Assembly: GCA_036653735.1 (NCBI GenBank)
Contig: JAVVTI010000001.1
Coordinates: 28,865-92,864 of the forward strand
Direction of reading: 5' to 3'
Source: CAVCAD01 sp036653735
GTDB taxonomy: Bacteria; Bacillota_I; Bacilli_A; RF39; UBA660
DNA: 64,000 nucleotides
Part shown: positions 17,575-26,693 of the stretch, piece after piece
Layout of the letters: each line of letters begins with the position of its first letter
Position numbering within the stretch: the first letter of the stretch is position 1
Notes under the pieces: model-generated
Database searches by the model: none
What the model was told of the DNA's origin: nothing
What the model saw: the letters and a program-made list of their open reading frames with translations, nothing else
Made by a program: the position numbers and the translations under genes

Positions 17575-18600
17575 ATGAAAATATTTAATGATTCTTCTAA
17601 AATATTTACTGATAAAAATGATGGAATGGGAACAGGTGTTCCCATAAAAGAAGCCGATTGGAATACTATGGTGAACAAACCACAGTCTTATCCACCAAAT
17701 ATTCATAGCCACCATTCTACTGATATAATTGACCCATTAGAGAGTTTAGTATTCGTTGAAGATTTTGATAGTGGAACAAATAAATTTACAAATGAAACAC
17801 TAGAAGTTTTAATGACAAAAAATAAACCGTTAGTATCACAAGATTCTGAAAATGAAAAAGTTAGAGTTTTATCAAATAGAATCACAGTTATTGATATGAA
17901 TACCGAGGTAAATAATACTGAATTATTAAATATTATTGGGGGAAAATATATTAAAAATACTACCCCTAAAATAAAAATAACTAAAACCTCAAGCGGTATT
18001 TCAATTGATGCTGAAATTGGAACAAGTGATGTTAATGGATTAGAGAGAGTGTTTAACGGAACAACTCCGATTACAGATTTAAAATTAAACGGAACTACTT
18101 ATACTTTAAAGGATTTTATGGCATTGGCTCAAAGAAATAATCCTCGTAATATTTATGTAGCAGAGGGTGGAACAAATGGAACTGGCGATTATATGACCCC
18201 TTATTCAAATTTAAACCTTGCTTTCCAAGCCTTAACAGATACTCGTAATCGCATTATGGTTCAAGATTTTGGGGATTTTTCTTTTATCACTCCAAATGCA
18301 CAAAAATTAGCTTTTTTTAGTGCTGATAATGCAACGGTAAATGGTAACATAACATTGTTTAAGCCAAATTCTGTATATAAAGTTCATAATCATATTGGGG
18401 ATATTTCAATCACAGGTTCTAATATCACTGTAATTGTAACAGGAACCCTTACAGGGCATATAATTACTCACCCTAATATGACTCCATATGTCAGAATTAA
18501 CAATTTTAAAAATGGTGGGAATCAGCAACCTTTTGCATCATTGGGTTTATCAGCAGGCTCTGTGATTGGAAAATATACAATAGGGCTAATGGCACTTTAA
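17575..18600 (+). CDS. Putative minor tail or fibre protein, beta-helix-like C-terminus
   Basis: The N-terminal part has the PIKEADWNTMVNKP...HSHHSTDI pattern often seen at the trunk of phage fibres. Residues about 195-341 (NIYVAEGGTNGTGDYMTPYSNL ... GDISITGSNITVIVTG) resemble a right-handed beta-helix opening. It begins exactly at the previous stop. A decoration of the tail or neck appendage is likely; the exact site is not known. Confidence 0.5.
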   Translation: MKIFNDSSKIFTDKNDGMGTGVPIKEADWNTMVNKPQSYPPNIHSHHSTDIIDPLESLVFVEDFDSGTNKFTNETLEVLMTKNKPLVSQDSENEKVRVLSNRITVIDMNTEVNNTELLNIIGGKYIKNTTPKIKITKTSSGISIDAEIGTSDVNGLERVFNGTTPITDLKLNGTTYTLKDFMALAQRNNPRNIYVAEGGTNGTGDYMTPYSNLNLAFQALTDTRNRIMVQDFGDFSFITPNAQKLAFFSADNATVNGNITLFKPNSVYKVHNHIGDISITGSNITVIVTGTLTGHIITHPNMTPYVRINNFKNGGNQQPFASLGLSAGSVIGKYTIGLMAL

Positions 18601-18609
18601 GGAGATAAA

Positions 18610-19041
18610 ATGGCACATGAAGATTTGAATATAAAAGAAAGATTAGATTTATTAGACAAAGGAATAGATGGAGTTAGATTTAAAAAAGAAATTAAGAATG
18701 GTTGGACTGTTTTTACAAGCTATACTGGATTAATTACCGCAACATATGAACTTGATATTAGACCAATTGTATTATCATCTACTGATGTAACTGGTCTTTT
18801 AAAAGCTGATAAAACAGTAAAAGAAAATTTCCCAGTTGGTTTATTCAAAGAAGTTGTAAATGTAGATATAAAAATGTATAGTGTTGATAATCCAACTTTC
18901 GTTTTTCAAGATGGTTTAATTAATTTATATACAAAAGATTACACTGGTGAATACCGAATTATGGGATATAATAGTAAATTTGATTCTAGTGCAATAATTC
19001 CTACCTCCGTTCATGTTTTAATTACGGCAATCGGATTTTAG
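18610..19041 (+). CDS. Small tail-associated protein (143 aa)
   Basis: A beta-rich protein starting 9 bases after the preceding gene with an AAGGAGA site. It has a short helical start (KERLDLLDKGIDG) that may form a trimeric coiled coil, then a compact domain ending in TSVHVLITAIGF, a pattern typical of fibre-tip domains. Probably a companion of the previous gene. No recognised family. Confidence 0.45.
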   Translation: MAHEDLNIKERLDLLDKGIDGVRFKKEIKNGWTVFTSYTGLITATYELDIRPIVLSSTDVTGLLKADKTVKENFPVGLFKEVVNVDIKMYSVDNPTFVFQDGLINLYTKDYTGEYRIMGYNSKFDSSAIIPTSVHVLITAIGF

Positions 19042-19048
19042 TAATATC

Positions 19049-19082
19049 ATTCTATTCAATTTACAAAAATTGGATAGAATTT
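19049..19082 (+). terminator. Long hairpin separating tail genes from the moron
   Basis: A 14-bp stem (one G-T pair) with an ACAA loop, 19049-19062 with 19067-19080, then TT. The T-run is short, so termination may be partial. Confidence 0.6.
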
Positions 19083-19110
19083 ACATATAGTTTTCTGTGG
19101 CTTATATAAT
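19080..19110 (+). promoter_or_regulatory. Candidate promoter of the MazF-like gene
   Basis: TTTACA (19080-19085) and TATAAT (19105-19110) are separated by 19 bases, 21 bases before the ATG. The spacing is long, but the hairpin just upstream makes an own promoter plausible. Confidence 0.4.
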
Positions 19111-19130
19111 TCACGGAAGTAAGGAAATAA

Positions 19131-19484
19131 ATGAAAAATAGAACAATACTTCAAGGGGAAGTTTATATTTGTGATTTAGATGGGATTGACTCTGAACAAT
19201 TAGGACAAAAAACAGTAGTGATAATACAAATAAATTTATTAAATAAGACTTCCCCTAATGTTATTATTATACCAATTACGTCTAAAAAAAAGAAAGAACT
19301 CCCCACTCATATGACTTTAACAAAAGAACAATATCCTTTTTTCCGTTACGATAAAAATACTGTGTCTTGTGAATCTATTAGGACAATTTCAAAAAGACGA
19401 TTAGGAAAATTAATTGGTAGAATTAATGATAAAGATTTGAATGAAATATTGAGAATAAAAGAATATGCGTATTATTATAAATAA
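19131..19484 (+). CDS. MazF/PemK-like endoribonuclease-fold protein
   Basis: MazF toxins cut mRNA at short motifs. This 117-residue protein shows the family's order of segments: QGEVYICDL, then QKTVVIIQINLLNKTSPNVIIIPITSK, then LPTHMTL, then ESIRTISKRRLGKL. The threonine of the ITSK motif, catalytic in MazF, is kept. The usual catalytic arginine before P (RPVLVIQN) is replaced by K (residue 27), so activity is uncertain. No MazE-like antitoxin gene lies next to it. It sits alone inside the tail block with its own probable promoter, as a moron. It could serve as a defence or host-takeover factor. Confidence 0.75.
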   Translation: MKNRTILQGEVYICDLDGIDSEQLGQKTVVIIQINLLNKTSPNVIIIPITSKKKKELPTHMTLTKEQYPFFRYDKNTVSCESIRTISKRRLGKLIGRINDKDLNEILRIKEYAYYYK

Positions 19485-19487
19485 GTA

Positions 19488-19515
19488 TTGACAAAAAATT
19501 CTTTCATGTTATAAT
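19488..19515 (+). promoter_or_regulatory. Strong promoter and operator-like repeat for the Bro gene
   Basis: TTGACA (19488-19493) and TATAAT (19510-19515), 16-bp spacing. A 7-bp inverted repeat (ATGTTAT ... ATAACAT, 19506-19541) spans the -10 and the start region and could be an operator. Confidence 0.8.
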
Positions 19516-19566
19516 ATCTTTAGGTTATTAATTAAGATAACATAAAAAAGAAAAGGAGAATGAAAC

Positions 19567-20268
19567 ATGAACGAGTTGAGAATATTTGAAAATGCAGATT
19601 TTGGAGAAGTTAGAATAATTGAAGAAGATGGTAAAATTTTGTTTTGTGGGAAAGACATTGCAGAATCGTTGGGTTACAGTAATCCTAGAGAAGCTTTATT
19701 AAAGCATTGTAAGGGAGTCACGAAACACGACACCCTTACAAAAGGAGGAATGCAAATTATAAGTTTCATTACAGAGAGTGATGTATACCGATTAATCATA
19801 AGAAGTAAGTTACCGAGTGCAGAAAAGTTTGAACAATGGATTTTTGAGGAAGTTCTTCCACAAATTAGGAAAACAGGTGGCTATATTCCAACTAACTCCG
19901 AAGATACAAATGAAACAATTATGGCAAAAGCTTATCTTATCGCAACAGAAACCCTCCGTCAAAAAGCAGAACTAATTAATAAATTACAATCTCTTGCCGA
20001 TATTGCAGAAACTAGAATTTGTAAAAAGGGTTGTTTTAGCATTACAGATATCACAAAATCTTTAGGTTTCAAACGAGGACAGATTACAAGATGGGCGAAA
20101 GCACAAGGATATTTACATTCTGTAATCACAGAAGTAAACAAATTAGGTGAAGAATTTTTCGTAGTATATTCATCTGATATGATACATAACCAAATTGGAC
20201 TAACTAAAATGGGAGTTCAATTAGTTACGGATAATAAAGAAGAAATTCTAAAAATAAAAATCAGATAA
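19567..20268 (+). CDS. Bro-N family phage antirepressor
   Basis: Antirepressors of this type act against or replace repressor binding. The N-terminal 105 residues form a clear Bro-N domain (FGEVRIIEEDGKILFCGKDIAESLGYSNPREAL ... ITESDVYRLIIRSKLPSAEKFEQWIFEEVLPQIRKTGGY). The C-terminal half (about 150-233) resembles a DNA-binding antirepressor domain with a helix-turn-helix-like SITDITKSLGFKRGQITRWAKAQGY. It has its own promoter and terminator within the tail operon, typical of a moron. It suggests a temperate ancestry, although no repressor is seen in the window. Confidence 0.88.
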   Translation: MNELRIFENADFGEVRIIEEDGKILFCGKDIAESLGYSNPREALLKHCKGVTKHDTLTKGGMQIISFITESDVYRLIIRSKLPSAEKFEQWIFEEVLPQIRKTGGYIPTNSEDTNETIMAKAYLIATETLRQKAELINKLQSLADIAETRICKKGCFSITDITKSLGFKRGQITRWAKAQGYLHSVITEVNKLGEEFFVVYSSDMIHNQIGLTKMGVQLVTDNKEEILKIKIR

Positions 20269-20280
20269 AAAGATAAACTT

Positions 20281-20310
20281 ATAAAGCAATACAATTTGTA
20301 TTGCTTTATT
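20281..20310 (+). terminator. Terminator of the Bro gene
   Basis: A 12-bp perfect stem (ATAAAGCAATAC/GTATTGCTTTAT) with a 5-base loop, followed by TG and TT. It closes the moron unit. Confidence 0.75.
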
Positions 20311-20367
20311 GTTACATATAAATCTAAAGAGAGGGTGGACTATAATGACATGAATGGAGGGGAAAAT

Positions 20368-20751
20368 ATGGAAGAAATAAACAAACTAGAAAAAAGAATT
20401 GACCATGTTCAGTTTGATGAAATTAATTCCATGAAAGAGGATATTTCTAATATTAAAATTGATTTAGCAAAGAACAATTTATTAACAAAACAATCGGTTG
20501 ATTCTACGGATAAATTATCAAGTACTTTAGATACAGTAAAAGATACTATGATTCATTTATCAAATTCTATGGAACAAAGTAACCGTTCAAGTACTGAATT
20601 AAATAAAAAAGTAGATAATTTAGAAATAAAATTTGATAGTATTGAACAAAAGGGATATATTGATTGGTTACAATGGGTAAAAGATAATTGGTTTGGTACA
20701 TTTTTAGGATTAGGTGCGGTGGGATATGCAATTTCACAATTTATTAAATAA
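20368..20751 (+). CDS. XhlA-like coiled-coil membrane protein
   Basis: I start at the ATG at 20368, which has an excellent GGAGGGG site; a longer frame upstream overlaps the terminator. The 127-residue protein is a long coiled coil (about 1-95) with a C-terminal hydrophobic segment (WFGTFLGLGAVGYAISQFI). That is the plan of XhlA/hemolysin-type phage proteins, which help host lysis, and of some phage membrane anchors. It lies far from the holin-endolysin pair, which is unusual. Confidence 0.65.
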   Translation: MEEINKLEKRIDHVQFDEINSMKEDISNIKIDLAKNNLLTKQSVDSTDKLSSTLDTVKDTMIHLSNSMEQSNRSSTELNKKVDNLEIKFDSIEQKGYIDWLQWVKDNWFGTFLGLGAVGYAISQFIK

Positions 20752-20753
20752 TT

Positions 20754-20773
20754 GAGGGTAAAAATACCCTCTT
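20754..20773 (+). terminator. Short hairpin between the XhlA-like and chaperone genes
   Basis: GAGGGTA and TACCCTC form a 7-bp stem with an AAAA loop, followed by TT only. Probably a weak terminator or mRNA processing point. Confidence 0.5.
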
Positions 20774-20795
20774 ACATAGAAAAAGGAGCATTAAA

Positions 20796-21284
20796 ATGGA
20801 AGAATTAAAATTAAAAGAACCAACTAAAGTAACTATTAAAGGATTAGAAAAAGAAGTTACAATTAAAAGATATTTATTGATGGAAGAAATTAATGAAATT
20901 GTAGAAACATGTAAAGATTTAGGAATTGTAACAAGAGATATGTTAATGTATAGTTTAATAATTGATAAATGTACAGATTTAATAGGTCTTATTAAAACGG
21001 AAGAAGATACTATTGCAGTTGATTTAGAAATGTATAATTTATACAAAACAAATGGTATAATTTCAGAAATCTTGAGCCATATTGATGAAACGTATATTGA
21101 TGATATTGAATACTATATATCTAAATCTAGTGATATAAATTATTTAGTGAAAGAAACTACTAATAAAGTTGAAAAGTGTCTAGAATCGGTCGGTATGCTC
21201 ATAGATAAAGTATCGGAAGGTGATTTAGACAATTTTTTTGTTACAACAATGAATAAAATAAAAACTATATTATGGAAAAAATAA
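20796..21284 (+). CDS. Putative tail assembly chaperone
   Basis: Tail assembly chaperones bind the tape measure before tube polymerisation. The 162-residue, acidic, helical protein lies two genes before the tape measure with a strong AAAGGAG site. The N-terminal LKEPTKVTIKGLEKEVTIKRYLLMEEINEIVE is typical of these proteins. It ends at TGG AAA AAA TAA, and the next gene overlaps in the -1 frame, so a frameshift product is possible. Confidence 0.65.
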   Translation: MEELKLKEPTKVTIKGLEKEVTIKRYLLMEEINEIVETCKDLGIVTRDMLMYSLIIDKCTDLIGLIKTEEDTIAVDLEMYNLYKTNGIISEILSHIDETYIDDIEYYISKSSDINYLVKETTNKVEKCLESVGMLIDKVSEGDLDNFFVTTMNKIKTILWKK

Positions 21285-21766
21285 ATATGAAAGAATTTAA
21301 AAATTTGTTAGAATTAAATTTAATTGCTGACCATGCTCAAAAATTAGCAATTGATTATGTGACTGATAAAATGGTAGAAGAGATTAAATATATAATTCCT
21401 CATATGGGAATAGGAATTGGTTTGTTAAATAAAGTATATAATCCTACTGGTGAATTTGCAGAAGCATGGACTAATGAAATGGCTTTAAGAACAGCTGATT
21501 ATGTAAACGGAGTTATGCGATATGATGGTAATTTAATTTCCACAGTAGATGAAACTAATTTTATCCATGGTAGTTATTATAGCGGAGTGGACGTAAAAGA
21601 AGCATTACCATATATTATTTTTGGTGGAAAATCAGGAAAACTATTTGGTGATGGATTTTGGACTGAACCTCGAAATGCTTGGTCTGAAATGATAAAAAAT
21701 ACAGATAAAAACTTTAATAAGTGGATAAAAGAAGGGTTCAAATTAAGTGGATTAGATTTAAAATAA
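21272..21766 (+). CDS. Tail assembly protein in the -1 frame of the chaperone
   Basis: The frame overlaps the end of the chaperone gene by 13 bases and is in its -1 frame. No proper ribosome site precedes either ATG (21272 or 21287), so it may be made by -1 frameshift at the A6 run (21276-21281) or by coupled re-initiation. The 164-residue protein ends with a phage-like domain (DVKEALPYIIFGGKSGKLFGDGFW...WIKEGFKLSGLDLK) also seen in tail-completion proteins. Confidence 0.55.
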   Translation: MEKINMKEFKNLLELNLIADHAQKLAIDYVTDKMVEEIKYIIPHMGIGIGLLNKVYNPTGEFAEAWTNEMALRTADYVNGVMRYDGNLISTVDETNFIHGSYYSGVDVKEALPYIIFGGKSGKLFGDGFWTEPRNAWSEMIKNTDKNFNKWIKEGFKLSGLDLK

Positions 21767-21767
21767 T

Positions 21768-21804
21768 AAAAAAAGGAGATTATTTAATTAAAATCTCCTT
21801 TTTT
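21768..21804 (+). terminator. Rho-independent terminator before the resolvase gene
   Basis: A 13-bp stem (AAAAAAGGAGATT with AATCTCCTTTTTT) is followed by an A. The stem carries a T-run on its 3' arm, the classic terminator form. Confidence 0.8.
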
Positions 21805-21817
21805 AGATTGGAAAATT

Positions 21818-22435
21818 ATGATAAATTTAAGTTTAGATGCCTCAACTACTTGTACTGGTTGGTCTATTTTTGATGATGATGTTTTAATTGATTATAATAA
21901 AATCAAACCGACTATATTAAAATTAGAATGGCGAGATAGAATTATAAATATGATACCGCAATTACATGAAATAATGAAAGAATACAAACCTAAGAAAATA
22001 TACTGTGAAGATGTTCCGTTAATGGATAAGCGTGGTAAACTAACGTTAGTACAATTAGGTGCAGTACAAGGTTCAATTATTGGTGCTTCATCTTTTCACA
22101 ATATAGAAACGGAATTTATAAATGTAGGAACATGGCGAAAGGATATTGGTTTATATGATGGCACTGAAAGTGGGAAAGAACGAGATAATTTAAAAGCACA
22201 TTCTATTGAATTAGCAAATAAATTGTTTGGGTTAGACTTAAATTGCATTTATACAAAAAGTGGAAATTATAATTCTGATAAATCAGATGATGATATTAGT
22301 GATTGTATTTTAATGTATGCATCGACAAGAGAAAAATACAAAGTACATAAAGAAAAAAAAGAAAAGATTAGAACGGTAGAAAATCTGAACAGGAGGATTT
22401 TAAAATGGGAGTATCCAAAGACTATACAGCATTAG
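21818..22435 (+). CDS. RuvC-like Holliday junction resolvase
   Basis: RNase H-fold nucleases of this type resolve branched DNA before packaging. The 205-residue protein has acidic residues in the expected order: D7 (LSLDASTTCTGW), E65 region (IYCEDVP), and a C-terminal DDDISDCILM acidic pair. A glycine-rich core (GAVQGSIIGAS) lies between, and a basic tail follows. It overlaps the tape measure gene by 31 bases, so it is translated with tail genes, an unusual place for a resolvase. Confidence 0.75.
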   Translation: MINLSLDASTTCTGWSIFDDDVLIDYNKIKPTILKLEWRDRIINMIPQLHEIMKEYKPKKIYCEDVPLMDKRGKLTLVQLGAVQGSIIGASSFHNIETEFINVGTWRKDIGLYDGTESGKERDNLKAHSIELANKLFGLDLNCIYTKSGNYNSDKSDDDISDCILMYASTREKYKVHKEKKEKIRTVENLNRRILKWEYPKTIQH

Positions 22436-25400
22436 TCCAAGTAAAAATAAGTGATGTTAGTTTAAGGGCACAATTAAATAATATTAAGATTAAACCACTT
22501 ACTTTAAAGGTTAGAGTAGAAGCTAAGGATGCTGTGTCACAATTAAATACAATTGCTAATAATTCTGCAAGATTAGGAAAGCAAGCTATTAAAACAAGCA
22601 CTCAAATGCAGTCATTAAATCGAAGTTTAACCACCACAAGTAATCATGTCAGGACTTTAGGAAATGATTTTCTAGTTACTTTGGGCAAAGTAGGTAAATT
22701 CGGTGCAATTACGTCTATATTAGGTTTATTTACTGGTACAATTTCAAAAGCTGCTAATGCTGTAAAGAACTTTGATTCTACTCTAACAGAATTTAAAAAG
22801 GTTTCTAATTTAGATGGCGAAAGTTTAAAGAGATATACAGAGAACTTATCTGAATTAGGCATAACAGTAGGTAGAACAAAAACTGAAATGTTGGACAGTT
22901 CAACAATGTTTGTTAAAACAGGTTCGACAGAAAAAGAAGCAGCACAATTGGCTCTAGTAGCAGAATTATATAAAAATATAGCGGATAGTGAAGTAAATAG
23001 TGCTGAGGCAAGTGCTTTTTTAATATCTCAAATAAAATCTTTTAATATAACAACATCTGATTCTATAAGAATAATTGACGCGGTTAATGCAGTAGCCAAT
23101 AAATTCGCAGTAGGTACTAATGATTTACAAATCGCTTTAGAAAAAACTGGTTCGGCTTTAGGAACTTTAGGAAATAGTTATGAGCAAACTTTAGCTTTAG
23201 TTACTAGCGGAACTTCAATTATGCAAGGTCAAGCGAGTAAGGTCGGAAAAGGTTTAAGAACAATCGGAATCAATCTTAATGATATGGCTCAAAAAACAGA
23301 CTACTTAACAGATTCTAGCGGAAAAGTTAAAGTTGCTTTTAAAGATGAAAATAACGAACTCAAAAATACTTATAACTTAATGACAGATTTGTTTCCTCAA
23401 TGGGGAAAATTGAATAATGAACAAAAAACAAATTTAGCTACAACAATTGCTGGAAAACAACAATTTGAAGTTTTCACAGCAGTTATGAACAACTTTTCAG
23501 ATGCGCAATCTTCTTATCATGTTGCTTTAAAATCAAGTGGAAGTGCGATGGAAGAAAATGAAAAGAAAACTGAAAGTTTAGAATATAAGACAAATCTTTT
23601 AAAAGCAGAATTTGAAGAATTTGTACTTGGCGATGGTGGTTTGTCTAATTTAACCAAAGGATTTACAGACGCAGGTACTGCTATTTTAAGATTTGCAAAT
23701 AATGATGTCGGTAAAACAGTAGTATCCTTAACTTCTATAATGGCACTCTCCGCATTAACAACAAAAACTTTTAAATTATTATCAGTTTCTATTATAAAAC
23801 TTGGTACAAATGCTTTTTTTGCACAACATGGACTAACTGCCTTAACTGCCGCTCAAATGGGTGCTACCGCAGGTACAGTAAGTTTTGGAACAGCTATAAA
23901 AGCATTGACTGTAGCTTGGTTATCTTCCCCTTTTGTTATCGTGACTGCTATAATCGCATCAATATCTGCTGTTACAACTATAATAAGTAAGTTAAATTCT
24001 GCTTTTGATGATTCTGTTGACAAGATAAATTCTGTAAAAAATGAGTATAACGAATTAGCTACATCTATTGAAACAATTGAAGATAAACTAAAAACTTTGT
24101 CTAAAAAAATAAAAGATATAAAAAGTGGGAAAATAGAGTTAGTTACAAACGAAACTCTTAATAAATTAGAACAACAAGAAAAATCGTTAAAACAACAATT
24201 ACTTATCCAAGAAGCTTTAGTTGCGTCTAAAAAAAAAGAAGTTGAACAAGAAAGTTTAAAAACACTTAAAACACCTGTAGTAAGTGAGATTGGTGTTAAC
24301 GCTTTTCAAACAAAATACGTTATGCCACAAGAAGAACTTCAAAAAGCTATTTCTGAATATGAAAAACTTGAAAATAGACAAGAATCTTTATTGGCTCAAA
24401 AAGCAAAATTAGTAGAGCAAGGTCGAATTGAATCTGTTTCTTATGAACAAATTTCTAAAAGTTTAGAAAAAACAGAAAAAGAAATGGAAAACGTAAAACG
24501 AAGAGGAATCGAATTATCAGATTCTTTACAAATTGTAAGGGATTCTTTATTTTCTGATAACACAGAGAAAAAAAAAGACGGAATAACTAAATTAGTTGAC
24601 GCTTTTTTATCTATAATTGAAGTAGAAGAGAATTATAAAGATTCTACAGATGAAATTGCCGATGCGGAAGAAAAAGCAATAATAGGGTCAGAACTTTTTA
24701 AAGAATCTCTTGCGTCTTTAGAATTAGAGTTGTCCATTTTAAGTGGGGTAACATTAACTGGTTTGTCAGACGCTTTTGATTTAGTGAATAAAGCGCAACA
24801 AGAAATGTCAGATAGTGGGATTCTAAGTGCCGAAACATTTCAATCCTTAATGGGTTTGGGAAATGAATATATTGCAATATTATTTAATGAAACAGGAGCA
24901 TTAGATACATCTACAAATGCTCAAATGGCTTTATATAAGGCTAAAATAGAAGAAATGGGAATAACTGCGGCAAGAGGTCAAATAAACTTAGCGTCATCTT
25001 TAGCCGAAGAAGGTAAAAGTTATTATGCCCTAGCTAATGCAACTCAAATGGCAACAAATTCAAAATGGAATGAAATAAATGCTTTAGCAGTTGCAAGTGG
25101 AGTAGAAGGAAAAGATTTAGTAGCATTACAGAATAGAATAAATGGTATTCAAAGATGGACAGAGAATGCAAAAAAATCAGTTACTGTTTCATCTAATTAT
25201 TCTACAGAAACTAAAAACTCAACGAGGTCAACTAAATCTAATACTTCTGCGACAAAAGAAAATACAAATGCGTTAAAAGAACAAAAAAAAGGTTTAGATG
25301 ATTTAATTGATAAATATAAATCTGCTATAAATTATATAAAAAATAAATTAGATGAAGAAGTTAACGCTTTAGAAGACACTAAAAACAAAGAATTAAAAAC

Positions 25401-26664
25401 GATAGATGAAAAAATATCCGCATTAAATAAACAAAAAGATTTTGAAGAAAAGTATTATGATGAAAAGATTGAAACATTAAAAAAAACAAATGATGAAATC
25501 GAAAATAATATTAATCTTGAAGAACTACAAACTAATTTAGCAATAGCAAAATCAAAAGTAATAAAATTATATAAAGACGGTAAATTTGTTTATAGTGAGG
25601 ATACTGAACTTGTAAATGAGGCACAAAAGAATCTATCTGAATACACAAGAAAACAAAATTATGAAAAACAATTACAAGAATTAGAAGATTTAAAAAACGG
25701 AATTTCAAAAAATTTAGATGAACAAATTCAAAATTGGGAAGAACATAAAAATAATGTTGAAAAGAATTATGACGCTCAAATTGAAAGTTTGAATAAATAT
25801 AAAGATTCTTTTGAACAAATGGTAACTTCTTATCAAACTTCTCAAGATAAATTAAATGCAGAACAATTATCTGGAATAGATTTTGAAAAAGGAAACTGGG
25901 AAACAAGACTAACAAACTTACAAAATTTTATAAATAAATACAATGAATTATTAACTACACAAAAAAGTCTTTCTGCACAAATTGATGAAACTCCTTCAAA
26001 TAACAACACAAATAACAATAATTCAAATGGAAATAATAATAATAATAATGAAAGCGCGCCAAATTTTGTTGATACCTCCTCAACTCTTCCAAATGTTGAA
26101 GAACAAAAGAAAAAATATTATATTGCAAAATATTTAGGCTCATATAAAACTAAAACAGAAGCGGATTATAATTCAAGAATTTTAAAAGGGAATGGTTCTT
26201 ATAAGTTAGAAAATGGAAAATATGTAGCTTATAAAAAACTTTCGGGTGGATATCTTACAGAAGAAGAAGCTAAGATGAAAACATTAGCATATCATGGTGA
26301 TGGAGTTGTAAATGTTTATAATAAAGGAACACCATCTATCACAGAAGACCAAATAGGATTAGTGGGGGATAAAGAATCTTCTGAATTAGTTGTTGGCTCA
26401 AAGTTAAATAATAATAATGGTAGTTTTATGAATCTAAAAAAAGGAACTGGAATAATTCCTCATAATCTTACAATGTCTTTAATTGATTTAGTAAAACAAT
26501 CAAAAAATATAGATATTCCTTCAAAAAAAGTTATTGAGAGTTCTGAAAGCACCATTATGCAAATATCAAATGTATCAGTATCTGCTAATAATGCTGATGA
26601 ATTTATAGAATCAATGAAACAATTTAAACTAAATATAAAACAAGAAACTTATAATAGGAAATAA
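22405..26664 (+). CDS. Tape measure protein
   Basis: This protein sets tail length and passes into the cell envelope during DNA entry. At 1419 residues, and about 0.15 nm per residue, it predicts a tail of about 200 nm. Residues about 115-420 match the conserved tape-measure region (AANAVKNFDSTLTEFKKVS ... ETLALVTSGTSIMQGQASK). Hydrophobic segments occur near 440-465 and 500-530. Long coiled coils follow (about 540-640 and 960-1150), then an asparagine-rich linker near 1200, and a C-terminal GLVGDKESSELVVG domain. Start ATG has AGGAGG. Confidence 0.93.
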   Translation: MGVSKDYTALVQVKISDVSLRAQLNNIKIKPLTLKVRVEAKDAVSQLNTIANNSARLGKQAIKTSTQMQSLNRSLTTTSNHVRTLGNDFLVTLGKVGKFGAITSILGLFTGTISKAANAVKNFDSTLTEFKKVSNLDGESLKRYTENLSELGITVGRTKTEMLDSSTMFVKTGSTEKEAAQLALVAELYKNIADSEVNSAEASAFLISQIKSFNITTSDSIRIIDAVNAVANKFAVGTNDLQIALEKTGSALGTLGNSYEQTLALVTSGTSIMQGQASKVGKGLRTIGINLNDMAQKTDYLTDSSGKVKVAFKDENNELKNTYNLMTDLFPQWGKLNNEQKTNLATTIAGKQQFEVFTAVMNNFSDAQSSYHVALKSSGSAMEENEKKTESLEYKTNLLKAEFEEFVLGDGGLSNLTKGFTDAGTAILRFANNDVGKTVVSLTSIMALSALTTKTFKLLSVSIIKLGTNAFFAQHGLTALTAAQMGATAGTVSFGTAIKALTVAWLSSPFVIVTAIIASISAVTTIISKLNSAFDDSVDKINSVKNEYNELATSIETIEDKLKTLSKKIKDIKSGKIELVTNETLNKLEQQEKSLKQQLLIQEALVASKKKEVEQESLKTLKTPVVSEIGVNAFQTKYVMPQEELQKAISEYEKLENRQESLLAQKAKLVEQGRIESVSYEQISKSLEKTEKEMENVKRRGIELSDSLQIVRDSLFSDNTEKKKDGITKLVDAFLSIIEVEENYKDSTDEIADAEEKAIIGSELFKESLASLELELSILSGVTLTGLSDAFDLVNKAQQEMSDSGILSAETFQSLMGLGNEYIAILFNETGALDTSTNAQMALYKAKIEEMGITAARGQINLASSLAEEGKSYYALANATQMATNSKWNEINALAVASGVEGKDLVALQNRINGIQRWTENAKKSVTVSSNYSTETKNSTRSTKSNTSATKENTNALKEQKKGLDDLIDKYKSAINYIKNKLDEEVNALEDTKNKELKTIDEKISALNKQKDFEEKYYDEKIETLKKTNDEIENNINLEELQTNLAIAKSKVIKLYKDGKFVYSEDTELVNEAQKNLSEYTRKQNYEKQLQELEDLKNGISKNLDEQIQNWEEHKNNVEKNYDAQIESLNKYKDSFEQMVTSYQTSQDKLNAEQLSGIDFEKGNWETRLTNLQNFINKYNELLTTQKSLSAQIDETPSNNNTNNNNSNGNNNNNNESAPNFVDTSSTLPNVEEQKKKYYIAKYLGSYKTKTEADYNSRILKGNGSYKLENGKYVAYKKLSGGYLTEEEAKMKTLAYHGDGVVNVYNKGTPSITEDQIGLVGDKESSELVVGSKLNNNNGSFMNLKKGTGIIPHNLTMSLIDLVKQSKNIDIPSKKVIESSESTIMQISNVSVSANNADEFIESMKQFKLNIKQETYNRK

Positions 26665-26693
26665 ACGTTTTATATTATTAGAAAGGCGGCATT

